Assembly: GCA_033064195.1 (NCBI GenBank)
Contig: JARBJD010000170.1
Coordinates: 1 to 64,000 of the forward strand
Direction: 5' to 3'
DNA from: Blattamonas nauphoetae
Lineage: Eukaryota > Preaxostyla > Oxymonadida
DNA: 64,000 nt
Shown here: positions 31,189-40,612 of the stretch, piece after piece
How the letters are laid out: the number at the start of each line of letters is the position of its first letter
Position numbering within the stretch: the first letter of the stretch is position 1
Notes under the pieces: model-generated
The model's database searches: none
What the model saw: only the letters and a program-made list of their open reading frames with translations
Told to the model about the DNA's origin: nothing
Program-made: the position numbers and the translations under genes

Positions 31189-32809
31189 TCAATAATTAAA
31201 AATATGGAATTTCCAAGCCGATAAATAGATCTCAAGTCCCGTACTTTTCAAGGCATCCACATTTCGTTCGTATTGACTGCCTGACATTTCATCTGTGAGT
31301 GTCACAGTCTTCCCATCTAAACTCTTCTCAGCAGCATCCCCAAGCTTAATAATTCCACGTGCTTCTTCGTTTGTGAAATTAATAATGCATAATCTCTTTT
31401 CTTTGCCTAATTTCCATTTCCAGGCCATCATTCGCCATTCCGTACTGTCTTTGCTTTCGAGTGTGATATACTCCCATTTCCCGTTGTGAAAGACGTCATG
31501 GGTCAGACATTTAAGCAGCTTGTTGTAGAACTCCTGAACTGTCGGCTTGACTGGCTCATCGGCAGAGCGGCGAAGGTGGACATGGAGTCGATTCGCTTTT
31601 CCGTCTTCCTGGCCCTGGTTCACGAAACGTAAGCCTGGAAGAGTGAAAGAAATGACAGCAGCAGCATTGGCCTGCTCGACACCTCCAAACTCAGCGATAG
31701 CTCTGTTCTCGTCGTGATTTTCGGTGAAATGAGCGAATTGTGACAGGTCGTTCTGCTTGACATATCCTCGGATGTTATCCATGTGAAAGGTAACAAGTGT
31801 GTTGTACAGTCCGTCTTTGTCGTAAACATAGTCAAATCCATATCCGAGCAGCTCTCTCTCCATTCCCCAGTACACTTCAGCCATGAAGAGGAAATGAGGA
31901 TGTTCCCGCTTGATTGTTGTGGTAGCCATCTTCCAGAACTCGATAGATGGACTCTTGTATCCATTCATTTGTTGTTGATATGACCACGTCTTTTCAACAA
32001 CAGAATTAACGAGAAGCATCGCCATGTCGCATCGGACACCGTCAGACAGTTGAGAGCATGTTCTGAGAAACTGCATCAATTGATTTTGCATCTGGGCGTT
32101 CCAAATATTGTATTGGGCGGTGTCTTTCCAAGCTCCAGAGTACGGGTCTCGGCCATAAGCTATACCATCCTCTCTGTAGTAGTTGGAATCATAAGGCTTC
32201 TTATCAGAAGGAATAGTGTGAATGAACATTTCGCGGTTCATGGAGACGAGAGGGGAGTCTTGTGAACAATGGTTGGGGACAAGATCAACCATCATTAACA
32301 ATCCGAAGGAATTGAGACGTTGACGGAATGCTTGGAGATCGGCATTTGTTCCAAGTGATGGGTTCAATCTGTACCAGGAGATGGCATAGGGAGATCCGAT
32401 GGCATCGTCTTCCGTCCATCTGTGAGGGAAGGGAGAGGGTATAATGAGGGTGAGAAAAATAGAGAGAAAAGGACGGAGAGATAAGGTGAGGCAGAAGGCA
32501 TTAAAAGCTCATGTTATCAAACCCTGGCAGATTCTCGTCGAACTGTCTTCTTTTCTCGGCGTCAGCGAGGTCAAGTTGCCTTCCCAGTGGCCCCAATTGC
32601 CAAAGACCCATCATCCAGACAATGTTGTATCCTTGTTCGGCTATCGATTTGATCTCAGAGTCCGGGACCTGAGACAATTTTGAGATGTCTTGTTTGTACT
32701 TCACAGAGAGTTGGTAGAGCCATGGCCGTGTGCTGATTTCATAGAGAAGGGGATGTTTTGGGGGTACGAGGCACATTATTGAAGGTATCGCGAGGATAAC
32801 GGCAAACAT
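31189..32809 (-). CDS. Secreted alpha-amylase, glycoside hydrolase family 13
   Basis: Two exons, 32809-32523 and 32419-31189, give 505 aa; the junction restores LPGWTEDDAIGSPYAISWY. The protein starts with a hydrophobic leader (MFAVILAIPSIMCLV), so secretion or delivery to digestive vacuoles is likely. All four GH13 regions are present: DLVPNH; DGVRCDMAM with the nucleophile Asp; FMAEVYW with the acid/base Glu; and FTENHDENRA with the stabilising Asp. It should hydrolyse alpha-1,4-glucans such as starch or glycogen. A longer N-terminus from 32935 is possible, but the leader argues for this start. The overall style, GH13 with a short C-terminal beta domain, is close to bacterial enzymes, so lateral transfer is possible. 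Confidence 0.88.
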
Positions 32810-32997
32810 TCTCGATGACAACCCACAATTCAGAGAGATTATTTCTTGGAACGATCGATTCTTAAAAAAAGGGACTATAGCGACAGAAACAAGCCGCGCC
32901 CGTTCTCGCATAAGCAGTAGCAAAGCGGAAGGCATGGCGGGTATACAAACAATTGAAAGTACAAAACAGAAGAAATGAAATCTCGGTCAGAAAAGCC

Positions 32998-33870
32998 TCA
33001 AGCACGACAGATTGACACAAGCTGGCCAAAGTGGCGCTCAAGGACCGATAAGGATACCGAGACATCAAAACCAAGAAGATGGCAGATGATCAACTCCGAA
33101 TGTTGCAGAACGCCGTTTGGGATGTTGAACAAGTCTGACCACGCCCGGTTCGTGTAAGGATGGTCACGGAGGTATTTTGTGGAGATAATAAAAGCACAAA
33201 TCAGCACTGTACCATAATTCTTTGTTGAGAGAACGAAATGGTCTGAATTGTCTTTTTCTTTGGATATCTCCGGCTCCATGCCATCTGGATTGGCGGACGT
33301 GAATTGAGCGATGTGAGTTTGGAGGATCTTCTCCACAAGAGCAAAAGAATGGGTGATCTCTTGATCGGTGAAGAGGGCGCTTTTGATTGCCTTTGTAAAA
33401 ATCCAGTTAATTGAGGTTACCATGCTTTTCATTGTTTCTGCTTCAGATCCGAGTATTTCTTGCTCATGTTCAAGTGGAGAGACAATGGCGTGCGTGTGGA
33501 GGATGCATTTAGCCAGATGTTTGCTGATGGTGTGAATCACTGTCGGTGTAAATGTGTGTGTTGCGGTGAAATGGCACGACGGGACGTAGCTACGTCGGGA
33601 GTTTGCTGTGACATGGCTGACATTGGCGATCTTTCCGATGCAATCCGACAATGGCGAAATTTCGTTAGGTGATGGCTTGCCGCAGACAGTAGGGGTCGCA
33701 GGAGGAGTATTTGAGATGGGAGTAGATAGAATAATGGAAGGATTAGCTTGCATCTGTGAGGGAACCGAAAGAGCGCGAGTTAAATTATGATCTATGGGAG
33801 GATCTTGATCTCTTTCCGAAATCAGATTGAAGTCATAGAAAATAGGAGAACTGGCAAGAAAACGAGACAT
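32998..33870 (-). CDS. Cyclin-like protein
   Basis: A single-exon gene of about 290 aa. The N-terminal 90 residues are low complexity and Ser/Pro-rich, with possible CDK sites. The C-terminal part carries a cyclin box: FALVEKILQTHI, then ICAFIISTKYLRDHPYTNRA, SDLFNIPNGVLQHSE and CHLLGFDVSVS, typical of PHO80/Pcl or cyclin Y-type cyclins. It presumably binds and activates a cyclin-dependent kinase (known for the family). Its start lies only 28 bases downstream of the stop of the coiled-coil gene, on the same strand. The ATG chosen is the only one near the domain's 5' side; an upstream TTG is not needed. Confidence 0.8.
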   Translation of the reverse strand: MSRFLASSPIFYDFNLISERDQDPPIDHNLTRALSVPSQMQANPSIILSTPISNTPPATPTVCGKPSPNEISPLSDCIGKIANVSHVTANSRRSYVPSCHFTATHTFTPTVIHTISKHLAKCILHTHAIVSPLEHEQEILGSEAETMKSMVTSINWIFTKAIKSALFTDQEITHSFALVEKILQTHIAQFTSANPDGMEPEISKEKDNSDHFVLSTKNYGTVLICAFIISTKYLRDHPYTNRAWSDLFNIPNGVLQHSELIICHLLGFDVSVSLSVLERHFGQLVSICRA

Positions 33871-33898
33871 CAAACAAAAAAACCAATCCGGTTAGGTA

Positions 33899-35800
33899 TC
33901 AGGGCTCACCCTTCGAATCCAATTCAACAGTCGTAACTGCCGATTCCTGAACAATCGGAACTTCCTTGTCGGTCGGTTTTGACTCCGTTGTAGTGTCTTT
34001 CAACGGCGAACCACCTTTCTTCTTTGGTTGACGATTTGGAGAATTCTTCGAAGATTTTGAAGACCGATTGGTTGAATTTCCGATCGGAACCTTCCGTTTG
34101 GTTTGAATCGCTTCGAGCTCGGCTTTCATCTGCTCTTTCTCCAGCTGAAGCTCGAGGGCGATCTCATGTCGCCTTTGAATCATTGCACGCTTCTCTTCCT
34201 CCATTTCTTCCATCCGCCGCTTTGTCTCTTCGACCTTCTTGGCCTTCTGCTTTCGTTTCCACTCTTCTACCCTTAAATTGCGTTGGATAATCTCGTTTTT
34301 GTCTTCTTCTCGCAATTTTTCTTCTTCTCGCTTGAGTTCTTCCTCTTCCCTTCGTAATCTCTCTGCTTCTTTTCGTCGTTCTTCCTGTTCCTCCAGTTTC
34401 TTTGAAAGCTCCTTCAATTTCATTTCTTCTTCTCTCTCTTTCTTTTCTCGTTTTTCTCTGCGAATTTTTTCCTTCTCTTCCTCTTCCTTCCTCCTCTTTG
34501 CCTCTTCTTCCGCACGTTCGGAAGCGATCTTTTCCAAACGCGACTGAACCGCTTCTTGTCTGCTTTTCGCCTGCATCTCCTTCTGTTTTTGTTGTTCGTC
34601 GAGTCGTGCCATCATTTTAGCTCGTTCTTTCTCCTTTTCCTCCATTTTCGCTGCTTTTTCTTTTAGCTCCTTCTGCTTTTCTTGTTCGATCTTCTTTAAC
34701 TTCTCCTCAGCTTTCCGTTGCATCTCGTTCTGTTGTTTCATCTTATCCTTCATCGCTTTTTCCTCTCTTTTCCTCACTTCTTTCTGTTTGTCTTCTAGTT
34801 TCTTCCGCTGGGCCACGATCTCCTTTGCCCGCTCCTCTTCCTGTTCTTTCTGCCTTTTCTGTCGCTCAGCTTCCCTCTGCTCCCTTTCGATGGCTTTTTT
34901 CGTCATTTCTTCCTCCTTTTGCTTTTGTTTTAGTTCGATTTGTGTCAGCGTCTCATCAAGTTTCATTTTCCGTTCTTTTTCTTTTTCTTTTCGTTCTTTT
35001 TCGAGTTGTTCCTCCCGCTTCTTTTCAGCAGCAGCTCTTTCTTCGGCTTTCTTCTTTCTTTCTTCAATCGCGTCAAGTCTTTTCTTCTCTTCTTCCATTT
35101 CTCGCTTCTTCATTTCCTCCTCCTTCCTTGCTCGTTCTTCTTGTTGTTTTTCTCTTTCAGCCTGCTTTATTTTCGCTATCTCTTCCCTCCTTTTTGCCTC
35201 TTGTTCCTGTCTTATCCTTTCTTTTTCTTCTCTTTCTTCCTCCAGCTGTCGTTCCTTCCGCAGTCTCTCAATCTCATCTTTTTGTCTCTGTTGCTGTTTT
35301 CTAATACGTTGGTCTGAGGAAAGATCAATTAAATAAATGAGAATGATGCATTCAAGCTCGGTGGCTCTGTCGACTTCTGTTGATTTCGAAGTCTTTGATT
35401 TTGTCTCTTGTTCGCCTTCTTTTATGATTTCATCTCGCGTTTTTATAGCTGCTTCCAGACTAGCTGAATGAGAAAGGATAAAAATGAAAGAGAGCAGACC
35501 AGTACGGCGAGATTCCTGATGTGAGATTCTGAGTTCGATGAGCTTCTCAGAAACACCTGCCTTGGCAAAAAATGAGCGTGGCTTCCGAAGAAGACTGGAT
35601 GGTTCGATGCCTTCTCGTTCACCTAATATGAGAGAGTGTCATAAAACGTGTGGGTGATTGAATGAAGTGAAAAGAGAAGAAAGGAAACAGGCTTCGAGGG
35701 AACGAGGAGTGAGAAGGACACGGGTGGCATCTGGATCGAGGTCTGGAAGAGATACGGTCTTTCCCGACTTCGATTTTCGAGGAGTGGTTTGTTCAGACAT
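33899..35800 (-). CDS. Long coiled-coil protein (CCDC177-like), 3 exons
   Basis: Exons 35800-35689, 35622-35500 and 35463-33899 sum to 1800 bases, giving 599 aa. The N-terminus MSEQTTPRKSKSGKTVSLPD leads to a TPRSLEACEREGIEPSSLL motif, which spans the first splice junction, and then KPRSFFAKAGVSEKLIELR. From about residue 120 to 480 it is an almost uninterrupted Glu/Lys/Arg/Gln coiled coil. The C-terminus is basic and Ser/Pro-rich. 'PRSLEAC..GI.P..L' starts followed by coiled coil occur in CCDC177-type proteins of flagellates, so a cytoskeletal or axonemal role is plausible (inference). A further short intron near 35317-35376 cannot be excluded, but the frame is open without it. Confidence 0.75.
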
Positions 35801-35947
35801 TCTCCATGGGTTGATCGGAACACTTTTTTCAAAGCTTGTTTTATTGTTTGCCCTTTGTCAATCTATCCCAGCTTGTTTTATACTGAGAGTCATCTCATCC
35901 TCAAATTTCATCGAAAGAGTCGTGTCAGAGCCACAATCCTGACGATA

Positions 35948-36302
35948 CAGGGTGGCCCAGAAGTAGTCTAACCGTATGGGTCGATCACTTTTCTTCGATC
36001 TTGCGCAATTGACCCCAATCGTCTTTCTCTTCTTTCCTATGCTTCAAAATTTCCCTTCTTTTCATTTCACAAGTGCTTCCTCGACTGTAGTCTCGATGGA
36101 TCTCATGAAACGGGACTGACTCCGTTTTTTGAACACTCCTTTCTTGAGCGGACAAGGATTGTTGATCAACGAAACAGTGGTGAAAAGAAAAGAAGTGAAA
36201 TTAAGAAGCATTGTAGTGAGGAGAAAGACGATTGGTGTCAACGGAATTTGTTCGACGAGAAGTGATCGACCCATAGGGTTAGACTACTTCTGGGCCACCC
36301 TG
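35948..36302. mobile_element. Mariner-type MITE, 355 bp (second family)
   Basis: The ends are CAGGGTGGCCCAGAAGTAGT and its inverse, flanked by TA (35946-35947 and 36303-36304). Imperfect inverted repeats run deep into the element (GACCCCAATCGTCTTTCTC pairs with GAGAAAGACGATTGGTGTC). The length equals that of the MITE at 20367-20721, but the sequences differ beyond the CAGGGTG...CAGAAGTA ends. It has no coding capacity. It lies about 150 bases upstream of the coiled-coil gene's start codon. Confidence 0.88.
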
Positions 36303-37735
36303 TATGATCATGATTGAAAAAAAGTGAAACTTTAGGAAAACGCTCAAAAATATCAGAAAAAAAAGGAAGATCAAATAAGGATGAGCAACGGACGGACAAA
36401 AAGACGTTCAACTCGGACAACGGACAGCGGACAGGTCCAAGTGAAAAAGAAGTGCTTCATGTGGCCTAAATCAATGTGATTGACACTCAATTCGTTAATA
36501 AATAAGTGAATAGTGGTGATTAAATTCAGATTTTGTCTTTCATCAAAATGATAAACGAGTACTAGAGAATTTGGACAAAAAGACCCATTAATTGCAGAAA
36601 TGTCCGAGCTTGTCCGATCTTGGACATTCACTCAATTGTTGAAAAAACGAATCATCTGAATTTCTTCACAATCCAATTGTGATCAGATCAAAATGGACAA
36701 AACTGTCCTGTCCTGGACATGTCCGGATCGTCCTCCCCATCTCAAGTTAATTTCGTCGTCCCATTTCTTTCAGGGTCACTTAAATCGGTTTTCACTTCGA
36801 AATTCCATTCTTCACATCATTTTCTAGCAACCACTCATTCTGCGATACTTTTATAAACTCATTCCGGGAATTCAGTTCATTTCCGATTTGACACATTATT
36901 TCTCTTTCAATGATGTTACACGTCAGAATTCAGTCAATGATAGTAGTATCTTATTTCAAACATGATCGAATCAATTTGCCTTCAAAATTCGCCGCTCTGT
37001 TGCACACTTTGTTGGTTTGTTGATGATCTTGACTGGTATCTCGTTCCTTTTGGTTCAAGATGTTTTCTTATAAAGAAATTTCTCATTTTGAATCCAGATA
37101 CGATGCTTTCTCGCCCTTATCCAAATGAGATGGTCGTTACACTCTCATTTGTCGCCCTAAATGAACGGATCGTTTTCTACCTCGAAATAGTCTGTATTAC
37201 ACTTTTTCCGAATCAAAATGATTCATATTCATATTATTGATCGCTTTTTTCACATTTATTATTGTTGATCTTCCCTCCAGAAGGCAGATTGACCTGTCGA
37301 TCCTGTGAAGACGGAATAGATGAGGCCAAAGGAGGACAAACCGAGCTGATTCGTAAACAATGAACTGGGAGTTGGGACGAAGAGACAAAACAGAGTGAGA
37401 GGAGAGGACGATCTTCATAATCGAGGGTCCGAGCTCGTGAACAATGGAGTTGGAGAAAAAGAACGAAACGGAAACATCAAACGAAACCAATTTGAAAAGT
37501 ATGCTTCTCCCTACTCTGACTTACAGATATTTCTTCATTTTTATGACAATAAGTGTCCTGACTATACAGAAATTTAAAGTGGAACAGTTAATCGATAAAA
37601 CATGAGACAGACATCTCAGAAAGATGCAGAACGTATGTAATCATTCGTAAAGTGAATGAGGTTTTTTCAGTCCATCCCTTCCTTCTCACAGCCACTCACA
37701 TCTATTCATCTCCTCCTCCACCCTCATGAGATCGA
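36303..37735. other. A/T-rich spacer, possible small hAT-like element
   Basis: Bases 36375-36745 are bounded by GGATGAGCAACGGACGGAC on the left and, inverted, GATGGGGAGGACGATCCGGAC on the right, with several GGACAG/GTCC repeats inside. This resembles a degraded hAT MITE; no clear target duplication was found. A plus-strand frame at 36962-37240 (92 aa) matches nothing I know. No gene is called. Confidence 0.3.
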
Positions 37736-39660
37736 ATGACAGAATGGGAAAGGAAACAGGTGACTGAGAGAGAAGAGCGAGAGAAAGAGGAAGAGAAGCG
37801 GAGAGAAGATGAGAGAAAGCAGATTGAAGAAAGGGTGATGAAGGAATTGGAGGAAGAACGAAGAAAGGAAGATGAGGAAAAAGCGAGGCGAGAAGAAGAT
37901 AGGAAGAGGAGAGAAGAAGAGGAAAGAATTGAACGAGAAGCGAAGCGAAGATGGGAAGATGAAGAAAGACGAAGCAAAGAAGATGCGAAACGATGGGAAG
38001 AGGAAGAGCGAAAGAAAATTGAAGAAAGAGTGCGGAAAGAACTCACTGAAGAGAAGCAATGAGAAGAGGAGAGAAAGGAGGAACTTCGAAAGGAAGAAGA
38101 ACGGAAGATGAAGGAAGAAGCAAAAGGAAGGAAGAAGAAGCGAGAAGGAAGGAGGAAGAAGAGAAAAAGCGAATTCAGGAACGAGTGAGGCGTGAAATCG
38201 CAGAAGAGAAGAAAGGAAGAGGAGAGGCGAAGGGAGGAAGAGAAGAAAGCGAATATTCCCCCAAAGAAGTCAGAATGGGAAAGGAAGCAAGAAGCTGAAC
38301 GAGAAGCAGCGGGAGAGAAACAACGAAAGATCAGAGAGGATTTGGAGCGAGAGAGACAACGAGCAGCTCAGAAAGACTCAGCGACGATCGAGACAGGATC
38401 GAGTGTGTCAAGTGCGTTTGCTCGCTGGGGCATTGGGAAGATGATCGACACTGGAGTTGGATCTCGTCCAGTCGGTCCCCAACTGACATCATCGTCATCT
38501 CGAGGCAACTTCTCTCAGAAACGAGAAGAAGACGAACGAAAGAAAAAGGAAGAAGAAGAACAAAGAAAGAAGGAAGAAGCAAAACGTCAAAAGAGGAAGC
38601 AGACCGGAGACAAAAGAGATCGATGAGGAGCGCATGCGAGCCGACATGCTCAATCGGGAAAGAGAGGCTGAAGAGGAAAGAAGAATCCCACAGGAGAAGG
38701 ACGATCAAGACCGCGAAGAGAAGGAGCGTTTGAGACGGAAAGAGGATGAGAATCGGCGAGAACAGGAAAGACGGGAGGAGAGAGAGCGGAATGAGAGGAT
38801 GGAAGAGGAAAGGAGGAAAGAGGAGAAGAGGAGGGAAGATGAGGAGAGAGAAAAAGGAGAGAATCAAACGAGAAGTTCAGGAGACGCTTCGGAAGGAGAA
38901 GGAAGCGGAAGAACGAAGGAAGAAAGAGGAACAACAAAAGGAGGAGGAGAGAGAAAGGGAGGCCGAACGAAACGTCAAGCTGAAAGTCAGAAAAAGTCAG
39001 AGTGGGAGAGGAAGCAAAATGCTGAGAGAGAAGCAGCGGAAGAGAAGCAGCGAAAGATCAGAGAGGATTTGGAGCGAGAGAGGCAACGAGCAGCTCAGAA
39101 AGACTCAGCGACGATCGAGACCGGATCGAGTGTGTCCAGTGCATTTGCTCGCTGGGGCATTGGGAAGATGATCGACACGTCCAGTTCTCCAGCTCGCCCA
39201 GTTGGCCCGTCAACTTCAACTGGTGCGAGTTCACGCGGCAGCTTCTCTCAGAAACGAGAAGAAGACGAACGAAAGAAGAAAGAGGAAGAGGAACAACGAA
39301 GGAAGGAGGAAGAAGGAAAGCGGCACTTCGACAATGTGAACTAAACCTCCTGGGAAACACCCACACCCTCACAAGATGATACTGAACCATCCCGAGACTC
39401 CACTGACCCCCTTTCCATTTTCATCGATGAATGTCGGACCAGCCAGCGGGCGTGTGTGGCAGATCTGACAAGAATGACAAGACAGGAAGCAGCGAAAATG
39501 AAGAGGAGAGAAGAGGAGATGAATCGGAGAATGAGGAACAACGAAGTTGATACGAGACGAAGGGAGAGAAACGAAATGATGAGAGGAGACACTCCGAAAG
39601 GAACTTCCTCACAATCAGTCCATCAAAAACCACATAAAGGCCATACCGACTCGATCATTC
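37736..39660 (+). pseudogene. Glu/Arg-rich coiled-coil gene with internal duplication
   Basis: Highly charged coiled-coil coding sequence runs from EWERKQVTEREEREKEEEKR to about 39650. It is split among frames (37736-38062, 38059-38298, 38192-38626, 38634-39344, 39456-39660), with in-frame stops at 38060-38062 and 39342-39344. A module KSEWERKQ.AEREA..EKQ, KIREDLERERQRAAQKDSAT, SSAFARWGIGKMIDT occurs twice, 727 bp apart (38262-38577 and 38989-39311). The last part (DECRTSQRACVADLTRMTRQ) is non-repetitive and may be the real C-terminal domain. Either the gene is dead or purine-rich tracts were mis-assembled. Confidence 0.5.
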
Positions 39661-40612
39661 GTTCTCGTCCTTCCCTTCCACACCTATTTCTATCCATCCT
39701 CTTTCTCTTCTCCATCCAACTCTTTCTCTTCATCTTCTCTGTTCTCCATCACATCTCTCTTCATCTTTTCCTCCTCTCCTATTTCTTAAAAATGATTCAA
39801 TTCTCCAAGTTAGTCAATAAATTTCAGAAAAAGTTGATCAAACCCTTTTTGAAAAGTTACGAGCAATGACATCCTAATTAGGCGCTGTCCGAGGACGGAC
39901 AGCGCCTCACCTTGTCCGGACAATTGCTCCTCCCTAAGATCAAACAAAACATCCATATAGGTAGGCATGGGCAGCGGTCGGTCCGACTGCTCGTCGACCG
40001 ACCGACTGCTTTTCAACGTACTCGATTTAACCCGCAACTCCGGATAAACCCACACCCCGGATCTTGGACCCAGAATTCGGATATATTCCCAGTTTCATCA
40101 TTATTTTGAGGTTTTTTCATATTATTTCATTAAAATCTGTTCTGGAGAATGCATAATCTCATGAAATGAACAAGAAAAGATGGTTTATCAAGATCACAAC
40201 AAAACAGGAACGAAACGAAATGTGGGTCGAACTCTTGGAAACGATGTTTCGAGAATTGGCGATTCTAACTCCACCTTCTCGTTTCTCCCTGCTCAATCAC
40301 TCTCCTTCCTGCATCTCCTCCAAAATCGCTTCCGCTTCTTCTTCGTCTTCATTGCGCTGAGTGAGTGGGGAGCCGATGTGAGTTTGGAGCTGTCAGGAGT
40401 GAGGGAGTTTGAGGTCTGAACGTTGATGCATTCACTCAACAGTTTCTTCCGATGTGACTGCAATGTGATCGTGAATACAATAAATATCGCCACAATTTAG
40501 ATCAGCGCCACAAACGACGACAACCTCACAATCAATCCTGTCGGATGATACGTCATAGTGCGGCGGTCGGGGTGAAATGAATGGAAATGTAACGAGTATG
40601 ATCGACAGAGAT
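39661..40612. other. Non-coding spacer with two palindromes
   Basis: A perfect hairpin GGCGCTGTCC...GGACAGCGCC lies at 39881-39906. A second palindrome-rich stretch near 39975-40010 has GTCGGTC...GACCGAC. Nearby AGGCATGGGCAGC could be a transposon end. I found no gene. Confidence 0.4.

Noticed and set aside
34239-35336. Long plus-strand Ser/Phe-rich frames
   Set aside because: These are the antisense of the Glu/Lys-rich coiled-coil gene. Codons for Glu and Lys read as Phe, Leu and Ser on the other strand.
37702-38059. Minus-strand Ser/Phe-rich frames opposite the purine-rich tract
   Set aside because: Antisense of coiled-coil coding sequence, as above.
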